A stretch of 64,000 bases of DNA from Vibrio gallaecicus. Lineage in GTDB: Bacteria; Pseudomonadota; Gammaproteobacteria; Enterobacterales; Vibrionaceae. The DNA lies in NCBI RefSeq assembly GCF_024347495.1, contig NZ_AP025490.1, positions 2,418,001-2,482,000 on the forward strand, written 5' to 3'. The notes beneath the pieces are model-generated. The model had not been told where the DNA came from. It ran no database searches and was given only the letters and a program-made list of their open reading frames with translations. Within the stretch, counting starts at the first letter, position 1, and every line of letters starts with the position of its first letter. A program made the translations under genes and the position numbers. Below, piece by piece: positions 28,382 to 38,759 of this stretch.

Positions 28382-28434
28382 ACGCTACGAAACTTATGAG
28401 CTGGGACCCTACTTCCCGCAGAGTTTCGTAGCGT
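28382..28434. ncRNA. Strong structured element, possible small RNA or leader
   Basis: ACGCTACGAAACT (28382-28394) pairs perfectly with AGTTTCGTAGCGT (28422-28434). Inside the 27-nt loop, CTGGGA (28401-28406) can pair further with TCCC and CAG (28414-28421). There is no T-run after it on the plus strand, so it is not a simple terminator. Function is unknown. Confidence 0.45.
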
Positions 28435-28580
28435 CATCGATTTCATCTCGTTATTTCTTTCACCCTATTATTCATTACCTTCTAGCTCATAGTGATAAGA
28501 AATACATAACGTTAAACTTGAAGTTATTGAAAGCTCACCCCATATTTGCAGCGTACCCATAAAATATTCAAGGAACGTCA

Positions 28581-29435
28581 ATGCAATCTCCGCATATTGT
28601 TGAACTCAATGAACAGAACTTTCGCCAAATTTTAGAAGGTTCAATGCAGGCACCTGTACTCATTCATTTTTGGGCGCCGATGAGCCAAGAAAGTGCGCAA
28701 ATCATCCCAGAGCTTCAAACACTCACACAGCAATATAATGGGGCTTTCACACTTGCTTTACTCAACTGCGAACAAGAACAAGCAATTGCGGGACAATTTG
28801 GTGTACAAGCTTTACCGACAATCGCATTGTTTGTGAATGGTCAGCCCGTTGATGGTTTAGGTGGTCCTCAATCCATCGAAGCTATAACTGAAATGCTAAA
28901 TAAACACCTGCCAAGCCAAGATGAACTTGCATTACGCCAATCTCTAGAACTCATGCAAGCTGGAGAGTACACTCAGGCACTCGCGGGCATGCAACAATTA
29001 CCCGAAGAGCTTTCAAAAAAAGGCGAAGTCAAACTTGCGATTGCAGAATGCTTATTAGAAACACAACAATTTGATTTAGCAGATACACAACTTCAAACTA
29101 TCCCTCTCGAATATCAAGATAATTACTATAAAGGGCTAGTTGCTAAGCTTGAGTTACATAAACAAGCAGCTGATAGTCCAGAAATCCAAGCATTGGAAGC
29201 AGCACTAACGTCTAATCCTACTGATGAGAAATCAGCATCAGAGCTTGCTCTGCAGTATCATCAAGTTAATCGTAGTGAAGAGGCATTAGAGCTGTTATGG
29301 GGCTTCTTACAAAAGAACCTCAATGCTCACGATGGCGATATGAAAAAAGCCTTCATGGATATTTTAAGTGCGCTAGGACAAAGTAATACATCAGCAAGTA
29401 AATACCGTCGCCAACTGTATTCACTACTTTATTAA
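28581..29435 (+). CDS. cnoX: Chaperedoxin CnoX (YbbN): thioredoxin-like domain plus TPRs
   Basis: A 284-residue holdase that protects proteins from chlorine-type oxidants and hands them to GroEL or DnaK. The thioredoxin fold fills about 1-110; the usual WCGPC site reads WAPMSQES (31-38), with no cysteine, and even the SXXC seen in E. coli YbbN is lost. Cys63 (LLNCEQEQ), which forms mixed disulfides in E. coli, is kept. TPR-like helices occupy about 115-284. The AAGGAA ribosome site fits the start. Confidence 0.92.
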   Translation: MQSPHIVELNEQNFRQILEGSMQAPVLIHFWAPMSQESAQIIPELQTLTQQYNGAFTLALLNCEQEQAIAGQFGVQALPTIALFVNGQPVDGLGGPQSIEAITEMLNKHLPSQDELALRQSLELMQAGEYTQALAGMQQLPEELSKKGEVKLAIAECLLETQQFDLADTQLQTIPLEYQDNYYKGLVAKLELHKQAADSPEIQALEAALTSNPTDEKSASELALQYHQVNRSEEALELLWGFLQKNLNAHDGDMKKAFMDILSALGQSNTSASKYRRQLYSLLY

Positions 29436-29532
29436 TCATCAACCAAGTTAATCACCAAAAATATGAACTAAGCTTCATTTAAACTTGACCGAATTGTAAA
29501 CAAGAATATTGGGTCATCTATTCATCGGAATT

Positions 29533-29578
29533 ATGAGTAATGGGTTATAAAATCAATGTTTTATAACCCATTTCTCAT
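29533..29578. terminator. 20-bp hairpin between cnoX and qmcA
   Basis: AATGGGTTATAAAA pairs perfectly with TTTTATAACCCATT, and flanking ATGAG and CTCAT extend the stem to about 20 bp with one mismatch. It sits about 100 bp after cnoX and 70 bp before qmcA and probably separates the transcripts. Confidence 0.65.
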
Positions 29579-29648
29579 TTATAAATTTGCCCATAAAACC
29601 AATTTAAGCCAATATCTCTTTAATAACTATTAATTAAAAGGATATTGT

Positions 29649-30578
29649 ATGGCTATTGATACTTTAATAACTATCGGCGGCTTTATTGTCGTCGCGGTTT
29701 TATTTATTTTCTCCGGTGTAAAGACGGTACCTCAAGGTAATAATTGGACCGTTGAACGCTTTGGAAGGTATACCGTCACCCTAAAGCCAGGGCTTAATTT
29801 AATCATCCCTTTCATTGATCGTATTGGTCAAAAGATCAGTATGATGGAACGTGTTCTTGATATTCCCGCACAAGAAGTTATTTCTAAAGACAATGCAAAT
29901 GTCGTTATTGATGCTGTATGTTTTGTTCAAGTCATTGATGCACCTAAAGCTGCTTATGAAGTGAATGATCTTGAACATGCGATTCGCAACCTAACTCTGA
30001 CTAACATCCGTACCGTTCTTGGCTCAATGGAGCTTGATGAAATGTTAAGCCAACGAGACATGATCAATACGAAACTTTTGACTATCGTCGATAGCGCAAC
30101 GAACCCATGGGGTGTCAAAGTTACTCGTATCGAAATTAAAGATGTACAACCACCAGCAGATTTAACTGCCGCGATGAATGCACAAATGAAAGCAGAACGT
30201 AATAAGCGTGCTGATATTTTAGAAGCGGAAGGCGTTAGACAAGCTGAGATCCTTAAGGCTGAAGGTCATAAACAGTCAGAGATTTTAAAAGCCGAAGGTC
30301 AGAAACAGGCTGCAATACTACAAGCTGAAGCCCGTGAACGTGCTGCTGAAGCTGAAGCTAAAGCAACAGAGATGGTATCAACGGCTATTGCTCAAGGTGA
30401 TATGCAAGCGGTTAATTACTTTATAGCTCAAGGCTATACCGATGCTCTAAAATCTATCGGTCAAGCAGAAAATGGTAAAGTGATAATGCTTCCACTTGAA
30501 GCTACCGGTTTAATGGGGTCAATTGCCGGTGTCGCTGAAATGTTTAATCAAAAACCGGACTCTCAAAATAAGGGGTAG
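29649..30578 (+). CDS. qmcA: SPFH/band-7 membrane protein QmcA
   Basis: A 309-residue protein with an N-terminal membrane segment (about 4-24, [19 protein letters not shown]), then the SPFH domain ([34 protein letters not shown], about 27-60). A long heptad-like stalk with repeated [17 protein letters not shown] units lies near 185-235. Family members form large cage-like oligomers on the inner membrane and are linked to FtsH quality control. The NfeD-like partner gene starts 3 bp after the stop, the classic SPFH-NfeD pairing. Confidence 0.95.
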   Translation: MAIDTLITIGGFIVVAVLFIFSGVKTVPQGNNWTVERFGRYTVTLKPGLNLIIPFIDRIGQKISMMERVLDIPAQEVISKDNANVVIDAVCFVQVIDAPKAAYEVNDLEHAIRNLTLTNIRTVLGSMELDEMLSQRDMINTKLLTIVDSATNPWGVKVTRIEIKDVQPPADLTAAMNAQMKAERNKRADILEAEGVRQAEILKAEGHKQSEILKAEGQKQAAILQAEARERAAEAEAKATEMVSTAIAQGDMQAVNYFIAQGYTDALKSIGQAENGKVIMLPLEATGLMGSIAGVAEMFNQKPDSQNKG

Positions 30579-30580
30579 GT

Positions 30581-31036
30581 ATGGTCGAACTGTTAGAACA
30601 AGTTAACCACTGGCATTGGTTAGCTTTCGGGCTCGCGTTACTTTCTGTCGAGCTTTTAGGAGCCGCGGGCTATTTTCTATGGCTAGGTATTTCAGCCATG
30701 CTAGTTGGTGTACTTGTCGCTGTCTTACCTATAGGCTGGCAAGTTCAGTGGCTATCTTTCGGTAGTTTCTCTTTAATAACAACTTGGTTATGGTGGAGAA
30801 GGCAACTTTCACAAGACAAAGCTTCGGATAAGTCTCGGGATTTGAACCAAAGAGATAAACAATTAATTGGAAAAACAATCCGGTTAGATGAAGATATCAT
30901 AAAGGGAAATTGTCGCGTAAAGCTTGGTGATAGCTCTTGGTCTGCAATCTCAAATGAAGATTTAAAAGCTGGTACAGAAGTAGTAGTGACCGATGTTGAT
31001 GGTATCATTTTAACTATTCAGCAAAAAAATGGTTAA
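30581..31036 (+). CDS. ybbJ: NfeD-like partner protein YbbJ
   Basis: A 151-residue protein with two to three membrane helices (HWLAFGLALLSVELLGAAGYFLWLGISAMLVGVLVAVLP, about 12-50, and SFGSFSLITTWLWW near 60), then a cytoplasmic OB-fold NfeD domain (about 85-150) with LIGKTIRLDEDIIKGNCRVKLGDSSWSA and GTEVVVTDVDGIILTIQ. It partners QmcA, coded 3 bp upstream in the same operon. The pairing is general for SPFH proteins. Confidence 0.92.
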   Translation: MVELLEQVNHWHWLAFGLALLSVELLGAAGYFLWLGISAMLVGVLVAVLPIGWQVQWLSFGSFSLITTWLWWRRQLSQDKASDKSRDLNQRDKQLIGKTIRLDEDIIKGNCRVKLGDSSWSAISNEDLKAGTEVVVTDVDGIILTIQQKNG

Positions 31037-31098
31037 CAGAGACAGACCTTCGTGGAAAGCAAATTCAATTAATAATTAAATCAATCAACTACGATATA

Positions 31099-31139
31099 AA
31101 CTCATACTTTTGGTTAGAAAATAAGACCAAGTATGAGTT
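31099..31139. terminator. Hairpin after ybbJ
   Basis: AACTCATACTT (31099-31109) pairs perfectly with AAGTATGAGTT (31129-31139), with GGT/ACC pairing inside. It begins about 60 bp after the ybbJ stop; no clear T-run follows, so it may be a 3'-end stabilising hairpin. Confidence 0.55.
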
Positions 31140-31256
31140 CATATCACTTCTACTTAATCCTGCCTATAAACCCAAGATCAATCAGTTACACTTATTTATC
31201 GATTAAATAGCGATCACTTTTTATTTGTAGAAAAATTTGATTTTTTACAAAATTAG

Positions 31257-31287
31257 TTGATCATGGTTAAAAGTGAACCATAATCAA
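31257..31287. promoter_or_regulatory. 31-bp dyad with overlapping promoter
   Basis: TTGATCATGGTT (31257-31268), a 7-bp spacer, AACCATAATCAA (31276-31287): 11 of 12 positions are symmetrical. A promoter TTGATC-N16-CATAAT (31257-31284) coincides with the dyad, so a bound dimer would act directly on RNA polymerase. It lies 42 bp upstream of the small secreted-protein gene. The binding protein is unknown; it does not resemble the usual CueR box. Confidence 0.6.
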
Positions 31288-31329
31288 GATGCGCCTTATT
31301 TGAATTACATAATATTTAGTGGGGATCAT

Positions 31330-31500
31330 ATGAAGATTATTTTAGCTTTTGTCATTAGCTTTTTTATTGCTTTACCAACTTATGCTGGTACAACTAGCGC
31401 GACTGAATTAGGCCCTTTAGTAGATTGTACATTACCTTCAGGTGATACAGATTATATACCTAGCATGATGTGCCGCATAAATGGTGGAATGAAAGGTTGA
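31330..31500 (+). CDS. Small secreted protein with two cysteines, unknown function
   Basis: A 56-residue ORF with a clear signal peptide (MKIILAFVISFFIALPTYA, cleavage after residue 19), leaving a mature peptide of about 37 residues with C33 and C48, likely one disulfide, and a GG near the end (CRINGGMKG). The ATG at 31330 follows a GGGG ribosome-like site. A longer reading from a GTG at 31273 would begin inside the dyad operator and destroy the signal-peptide position. No homologue is recognised. It is convergent with cueR. Confidence 0.65.
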   Translation: MKIILAFVISFFIALPTYAGTTSATELGPLVDCTLPSGDTDYIPSMMCRINGGMKG

Positions 31501-31526
31501 CCAATATTAAGCGGTAGTTATAAGTT

Positions 31527-31919
31527 CTACCGCTTGCTTTCTAGTGAGTCAATAATTGGGCATTGGCTGCTCAAATCACCGGGACATTGTTCAACCCAAG
31601 CTTCAAGCGTTTTTTTTATGGTCAATAAATTTGTGATCTTATTATTAACCTCATCTAGTTTTTTTTGAGCTTTCTCTTTTACTTCTAAGCTTTTTCTACA
31701 TGGATTAGCCGCAAGTTCAACTAAAGCTGCACACTCCTCTAAAGAGAACCCTGCGCTACGAGCTTTGGCCACAATACTTAATTCTTTTACTTGTCGTTCA
31801 TTATAAATTCTGTAGCCGTTAGAAGAACGTATTGGTTCGGATATGACTTTCTTTAATTCATATAATCGAATTGATTTAGCTGATAGTCCAGTTACTTCAG
31901 ACACTTCACTAATGTTCAT
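31527..31919 (-). CDS. cueR: MerR-family Cu(I)-responsive regulator CueR
   Basis: A 130-residue MerR regulator. The winged HTH covers 1-70 (MNISEVSEVTGLSAKSIRLYE, then SNGYRIYNERQVKELS). A dimerisation helix leads to the metal loop CPGDLSSQCPIIDSL near 110-124, with the C-x7-C spacing and CPGD/CPII context of copper-sensing CueR; the serine equivalent to CueR Ser77 is also kept (RKSLEVK). The C-terminal Cys/His tail of E. coli CueR is absent. I chose the ATG at 31919 because GGAG lies 7 bp upstream; a TTG start at 31931 would overlap that site. No copA or cueO is in the window. Confidence 0.82.
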   Translation of the reverse strand: MNISEVSEVTGLSAKSIRLYELKKVISEPIRSSNGYRIYNERQVKELSIVAKARSAGFSLEECAALVELAANPCRKSLEVKEKAQKKLDEVNNKITNLLTIKKTLEAWVEQCPGDLSSQCPIIDSLESKR

Positions 31920-31939
31920 CCCAAACTCCAAAGAAAAAT

Positions 31940-31968
31940 AGGGTGCAAATATGCACCCTATTATAATA
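31940..31968 (-). terminator. Terminator after the DUF2057 gene
   Basis: AATAGGGTGCA and TGCACCCTATT pair perfectly across a 4-nt loop, with T-rich sequence following on the minus strand. It separates the DUF2057 gene from cueR downstream. Confidence 0.8.
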
Positions 31969-31985
31969 CTCTTTTTTAACTTAAG

Positions 31986-32738
31986 TTACTGACTAACTAA
32001 CCATGACAATATTTGAGAACGTTGAGGTTTGTCAGCTTGACCATACCAGTAAGAAAGCATTTGAAGCGACTTAGATTCACTTTTCAATTCTGCTTCCGTA
32101 TTTTTCCTATTTTCAAATACCCAATTAGTAAATTGCTCTTGCTCAGTAACTGAAGCTTGCGTAAACCAATACTCAATCATATCTGAAGGCATATCTGATG
32201 ATTGGGATTTTATACTGCTTGTCGTTCCTACAGTAACGGCAGTGACAACGTTTCTATCTACTTCAGAGCTAACACCACTTTTCTTATTATAAGCAATTAA
32301 CTCTTTTTCATAATCTCGTGTTATTCCACCTAATGTGGGTAAAACTGCTTGCGTAACTTCGATTTCATTACCAGATTGATCAGTAAGTCTCATCGCTGGG
32401 TTTTCATTAAACTCTTCTGCTTGTGAACTTCTTTTTACATTTACAGCAGGTTCTAAATAAATCTCAGTATCACTGGCATTAAATGTTAATACGATTGGAC
32501 GAGAGTTAAATTTTTCTTTTTCGCTTTGTTTATCAACTAGCTTTTCAACTCGCACAACGAGCTGATTAACACCATTAGCTAATTCTACTTCAGACTTTTT
32601 GCTGAAGCTAAAACCTACAGACTCGCCATCAATGATAATAGGGGCTACGTCTCTATGAATTTGGACATTAACCGCTGCCAACGAAGAAAATGGCACACAT
32701 ACAGCTAAAGCAACTAACGTTTTAATTGCGCGTTTCAT
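31986..32738 (-). CDS. DUF2057 (YccT/CsgI-like) periplasmic protein
   Basis: A 250-residue exported protein with a signal peptide (MKRAIKTLVALAVCVPFSSLA, cleavage near 21). The mature N-terminus VNVQIHRDVAPIIIDGESVGFSFSKKSEVELANGVNQLVVRVEKLV is typical of UPF0319/DUF2057. E. coli YccT (CsgI) inhibits curli assembly; whether this paralogue does so is unknown. I placed the start at 32738 because AGGAG lies 8 bp upstream; a longer frame to 32783 adds 15 residues ahead of the signal peptide and runs into the porin terminator palindrome. Confidence 0.82.
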   Translation of the reverse strand: MKRAIKTLVALAVCVPFSSLAAVNVQIHRDVAPIIIDGESVGFSFSKKSEVELANGVNQLVVRVEKLVDKQSEKEKFNSRPIVLTFNASDTEIYLEPAVNVKRSSQAEEFNENPAMRLTDQSGNEIEVTQAVLPTLGGITRDYEKELIAYNKKSGVSSEVDRNVVTAVTVGTTSSIKSQSSDMPSDMIEYWFTQASVTEQEQFTNWVFENRKNTEAELKSESKSLQMLSYWYGQADKPQRSQILSWLVSQ

Positions 32739-32759
32739 TACAACTCTCCTTAGAAAAAA

Positions 32760-32781
32760 GCGAGTATCATATGATACTCGC
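32760..32781 (-). terminator. Porin terminator: perfect 22-bp palindrome
   Basis: GCGAGTATCAT followed by its exact reverse complement, with six Ts next on the minus strand. It ends the porin transcript about 38 bp past the stop, immediately before the DUF2057 ribosome site. Confidence 0.82.
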
Positions 32782-32819
32782 AAAAATAAACAGTGGTTAA
32801 AACTTTAACAATTTATGCC

Positions 32820-33893
32820 TTAGAAGTAGTACTCAGTACCAATTAAGATGTAAGAAGACCAATCATCAGCATTATTCATTTTGTAGTTACGTAGGTCTGT
32901 GTACATGTAAGTACTTGGAAGTAGGTAACCTAAACGAGCAGTTAGAGCGATATCACCTGTATCCGTTGTTCCATCTGCATCATCAGTTGCAGCATAGCCG
33001 CCTTTAAATACCCATTTACCATCTAGTACGTATTGAGCTGTTGCTGAAATTGCGTTTTGACCTTGACTTCCGCCGCCTACTTTATCTGTTTCCATTGCTT
33101 TATAAGCAGCGGTTAGTGTCAAATCACCTAAGAATACGCTACCGCCCAAAATTGCATAGTTATGCGCAGCATTAGTAACAACTTCACCGCCAGCAACATA
33201 ATCAGGGTTCGCAACTACGTTACCATTTTCATCAATGATGTATTTTGGCGCTTCATCTTTAACAGACTTGTACTCACCACGTGCGTAGTAACCAGCATGA
33301 ACACTGAACATATCTTTTGAGTATGATGCAGCAATACTAGAAACCATACGGTCAGTGTCTTGCTCCATACCACTTAATGTAGCTTGGAAGTTAAAACCAC
33401 CAAAGCTAGCTGAATCGAAACGCAAAGTATTGTCTGCACGATCTTGATAAGATACACCAATGTCATTATTCCAATCAAAAACGTTACCTAGACCAGGGTT
33501 TGAGTGAGGCCAATCAACATAGTTATATGCAGCAACTAACTGGCGACCAAACTTAAATGAACCTACGTCTTCAAAGTCCAGACCTAAGTAAGTATCACGT
33601 GCACCTAGTTGACCAGATTTAGCTCCATTGTTAGCGTCACCGCCTTCAATTTGCCATACTAAGTTTGGTGCGAAATCATCAAATTCAACTACACCACGAA
33701 AACCAATACGAGATTCAATAACTGCACCGACGCTTTGTGTATCTGTATCATCACCAAGAATCATGAAACCAGCTGCTTGACCGTAGAATTGAACTGCATC
33801 ACCTGCTAATTCTACTGCTGCATTTGCAGAACCGATTGAAGATGCTGCAATTACTGCACCTAGTAGAGTACGTTTAAAAAATTTGTGTTCCAT
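32820..33893 (-). CDS. Outer-membrane porin, OmpU/OmpC-like
   Basis: A 357-residue general porin. The signal peptide ends SSIGSANA (residue 25); the mature chain begins AVELAGDAVQFYGQAAG. Alternating strands follow, with the typical LGARDTYLGLDFEDVGSFKFGRQLVAAYN segment near 97-125 and a C-terminal aromatic signature (LIGTEYYF) needed for BAM assembly. It could be an OmpU relative, which in Vibrio is ToxR-activated, but I cannot tell it from other Vibrio porins by eye. It lies upstream of the DUF2057 gene on the same strand. Confidence 0.85.
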   Translation of the reverse strand: MEHKFFKRTLLGAVIAASSIGSANAAVELAGDAVQFYGQAAGFMILGDDTDTQSVGAVIESRIGFRGVVEFDDFAPNLVWQIEGGDANNGAKSGQLGARDTYLGLDFEDVGSFKFGRQLVAAYNYVDWPHSNPGLGNVFDWNNDIGVSYQDRADNTLRFDSASFGGFNFQATLSGMEQDTDRMVSSIAASYSKDMFSVHAGYYARGEYKSVKDEAPKYIIDENGNVVANPDYVAGGEVVTNAAHNYAILGGSVFLGDLTLTAAYKAMETDKVGGGSQGQNAISATAQYVLDGKWVFKGGYAATDDADGTTDTGDIALTARLGYLLPSTYMYTDLRNYKMNNADDWSSYILIGTEYYF

Positions 33894-34419
33894 GGAAAAA
33901 CTCCTAAAAAATTGGATATAGCTATTTTTATATTTCTCACCTTAAGTTGGCCGCCGAAGGGAGAAACATTATCTCTTTCATTTTGAGAACCTATTATCTT
34001 AATTCATAAATTCTCTAACTCTGTCCTGCATACACCTCGTGCATCCATGAAACCCAGACTAACTTTGCGACAAAAAATATCAACCAGAACTTAATTCTCA
34101 TCTAAAAAAATATGAGCAACTCCAAATTTTCATCAACTTAGTGATCCAAGTACACAATAAACAGAACGGAAAACCTTAAATACATATAAACCTTAAAAAA
34201 CAACAATTTAGATATATACAAAGCTAAAATTCAATTGAAGTGCGTCGCATTATTTTTATTTTATTTATTGATTATCCTTAACATAGATAGTGATCACGTA
34301 ATAAAAAGCTCACGTATTATATGGCTTAATTCATTGAACGAATTTTGTACTTTTATTTTAAGTCTAAAAATAAAAAAGGCACCACTAAGTGGTGCCTTTT
34401 TAGAAGCATGGAAAATGTA
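33894..34419. other. Porin upstream region and ligA 3' side
   Basis: 526 bp without a supported gene. The right end holds the ligA terminator. The left 200 bp is the porin leader and promoter region and contains a short hairpin (about 34034-34052). The 62-codon ORF at 34235-34423 reads through the ligA terminator and has a TTG start, so I reject it. Confidence 0.5.
34371..34402 (-). terminator. ligA terminator
   Basis: On the minus strand AAAGGCACCACT pairs with AGTGGTGCC, followed by TTTTTTATTTTT. It starts about 18 bp past the ligA stop. Confidence 0.9.
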
Positions 34420-36450
<2,031 letters not shown>

Positions 36451-36459
36451 CTAAACATC

Positions 36460-36487
36460 AAAAAGGGCTCCCTGAGGAACCCTTTTC
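36460..36487 (-). terminator. Terminator between zipA and ligA
   Basis: On the minus strand AAAGGGTTCC pairs with GGAGCCCTTT (one G-U) around TCAG, followed by Ts. It is about 95 bp past the zipA stop. Confidence 0.82.
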
Positions 36488-36582
36488 TCTTTATGAATTT
36501 TACAGCGATTATTTTCTAGACTGTGTACCAGTATAGTCACTATGTACTGATATTGGAGGTAATATGGCTTAACAATACGGAA

Positions 36583-37593
36583 CTACTTAGTCATAAAGTC
36601 TCGAATCTGTTTTCTGTAATCTGATAAACGATTTGGTGTCATCAAATTACGAGATTCATCTAACACATTCCCACCCATGTCATCTGCAATTTTTTGAGCA
36701 GCACGTAACATTACGTTGAAATTTTGGTCCGCTTCTCCGAAGCAAGGTAAGGTCATAAAGAATGAAATACCTTTCGTAGAGAAATCTGCTCGGTTGTCAT
36801 GCTCTAAAGTACCTGGCTGCATCATATTCGCCACACTAAAAATCACTTTAGGTGAATCAGCATTTCCTGCATAACAATGATAAATAGCCATCTCACCATA
36901 AGTCAGGCCATTATTTTCCATGCTACGGAACAATTCAGTTCCAATAAATGGTGCCTCACCCGCGCAATGAACATTTAAGACAATGACTTCTAATTCCGGT
37001 TCTTCGTCTTTAACCACACTTTCTTGAACGGTGCCTTCTTCTGCATCACTCACTTGGTTTTCGTGTGCCAGCGGAGTACTCACTATATGAGGAGACTCTG
37101 AACCGAATACATCTGCAGGCTGAGGTTGCTCTGTTTGCTTAATTTCACTCTCAGCCACTTCAGACGAAGGGCTGGCAATCGATTGAGATGGTACTACATC
37201 GTAAATGCTCTCAGATGCGTTGTCTTCGAAGGTTTCAGGAGTATCTGTAACACTAAAGGAAGGTACGTCGTCAGATTCAAATGATTTTTTAGCATCAACG
37301 CTTTGAGGGCTCATTAATACATCTGAATCAATAAGAGGATCTGCTGTAAACTCAGGCGTAGCAAAATCAGGTTCTTTACGCTCTTTCCTTATTATTTCAA
37401 AATCATCTTCAGGAGCAAATGAACGGCTAGGTAAGTCTTCTTGGCTATCAAGTTCACCGTTATCAAGCTTACCCAACGGTTTATCACCAAACTTTGCTTT
37501 TCCTTCTTTCTTACTCGTCCATAAGCCATGGAACAATAATGCGGCGATAGCTAAAGCGCCTACAATAATGAGTACAAATCGCAATTCCTGCAT
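36583..37593 (-). CDS. zipA: Cell division protein ZipA
   Basis: A 336-residue membrane anchor for FtsZ. An N-terminal membrane helix (about 5-25, [21 protein letters not shown]) is followed by a short basic patch, then a long acidic Pro/Ser/Glu-rich linker (about 40-195). The C-terminal ZipA domain (about 200-336) starts [29 protein letters not shown] and binds the FtsZ tail. The linker is low complexity and likely varies between strains. It is divergent from cysZ, as in E. coli. Confidence 0.95.
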   Translation of the reverse strand: MQELRFVLIIVGALAIAALLFHGLWTSKKEGKAKFGDKPLGKLDNGELDSQEDLPSRSFAPEDDFEIIRKERKEPDFATPEFTADPLIDSDVLMSPQSVDAKKSFESDDVPSFSVTDTPETFEDNASESIYDVVPSQSIASPSSEVAESEIKQTEQPQPADVFGSESPHIVSTPLAHENQVSDAEEGTVQESVVKDEEPELEVIVLNVHCAGEAPFIGTELFRSMENNGLTYGEMAIYHCYAGNADSPKVIFSVANMMQPGTLEHDNRADFSTKGISFFMTLPCFGEADQNFNVMLRAAQKIADDMGGNVLDESRNLMTPNRLSDYRKQIRDFMTK

Positions 37594-37807
37594 TTTTCGC
37601 TCTCAGCTGCCCCAGTTAACTAGCTTATTAAAGCTGTTACTGAGTTAAGTTAATTTGGCTAATCTCACTACTCTACCAAATGTAGTGACTGTTTTAGAAC
37701 AATTTAATGAAAGAAGTTCATCAGATGATGTGATTTTCACCACGCTTTTTTTCTTAATTCTGGTCGAGTACACTATATCTGTCCGCAAATTAACCAACAT
37801 ATTGAAT

Positions 37808-38557
37808 ATGCATACTGAATCTAAACGACATTCTGGCTTCGGCTACTTTATATATGGCCTTAAAATAGCCTTATCCCCAAGTATTCGTAAGTTTGTGCTC
37901 CTGCCGCTACTTGCTAACGTCTTACTTGTAGGTGGTGCTCTATTTTATATATTTTCCAACTTGAATATCTGGATAGAAAGTTGGATTGGTGGGTTACCTG
38001 AATTTCTTTCATGGTTATCTTATATATTATGGCCATTGCTGACTTTAACTATCTTAGCAACTTTCTCTTACTTCTTTAGCACCCTCGCTAATTTTGTCGC
38101 TGCCCCATTCAATGGGCTTCTAGCAGAAAAAGTAGAAGAGATGCTTAGCGGAAAAAAAGTAAATGATGATGGTTTGCTCGACGTCCTAAAAGATACACCA
38201 AGGATCCTAGCGCGTGAGTGGAGAAAACTTGTCTATGTGTTACCTAAAGCCATTGGTCTCTTCCTTCTATTACTGATTCCAGCTTTAGGTCAAACTGTCG
38301 CGCCATTTCTATGGTTTATTTTCACTGCATGGATTTTAGCGATTCAGTATGCTGATTATCCATTTGATAACCATAAAATCAGCTTTGATGACATGAGAAA
38401 CAATTTGAAACAAAAACAAGGAAAAGCCTATAGCTTTGGCATGTTGGTTTCATTATTTACAACCATTCCAATTCTTAATCTAATTGTTATGCCTGTTGCT
38501 GTTTGTGGTGCAACTGCAATGTGGGTGGGTGAATTCAAAGATCAAATTAAGCGTTAA
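37808..38557 (+). CDS. cysZ: Sulfate transporter CysZ
   Basis: A 249-residue inner-membrane protein that imports sulfate for cysteine synthesis. It has helices at about 15-50 (FVLLPLLANVLLVGGALFYIF), 70-100, 140-175 and 195-230, with the family NFVAAPFNGLLAEKVE near 97 and ILAIQYADYPFDNHK near 176. I chose the ATG at 37808 (MHTESKRHSGFGYF), which matches E. coli CysZ alignment and length; an upstream TTG reading from 37655 adds 51 residues with no family match. The start has a poor ribosome site. cysK follows. Confidence 0.9.
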   Translation: MHTESKRHSGFGYFIYGLKIALSPSIRKFVLLPLLANVLLVGGALFYIFSNLNIWIESWIGGLPEFLSWLSYILWPLLTLTILATFSYFFSTLANFVAAPFNGLLAEKVEEMLSGKKVNDDGLLDVLKDTPRILAREWRKLVYVLPKAIGLFLLLLIPALGQTVAPFLWFIFTAWILAIQYADYPFDNHKISFDDMRNNLKQKQGKAYSFGMLVSLFTTIPILNLIVMPVAVCGATAMWVGEFKDQIKR

Positions 38558-38565
38558 TCTATCTT

Positions 38566-38588
38566 CCCTAGATGCCCAACATCTAGGG
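38566..38588 (+). terminator. Hairpin after cysZ
   Basis: CCCTAGATG pairs perfectly with CATCTAGGG around CCCAA, 8 bp past the cysZ stop. No T-run follows, so termination may be weak. Confidence 0.55.
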
Positions 38589-38759
38589 ATAATCCTGCGT
38601 CTTTGCACCACATCTCTATATGATATAACTTTTTAATCCTTTTACCTTTTTTTCATCTATTCTAATCTCTTTTCAAGATCAAAAAACATTAAGAGACACT
38701 AGACGGTATTCCGATTGATATACTACGTTTAGTTCTATCATTAAATGAAGGAACATCAG

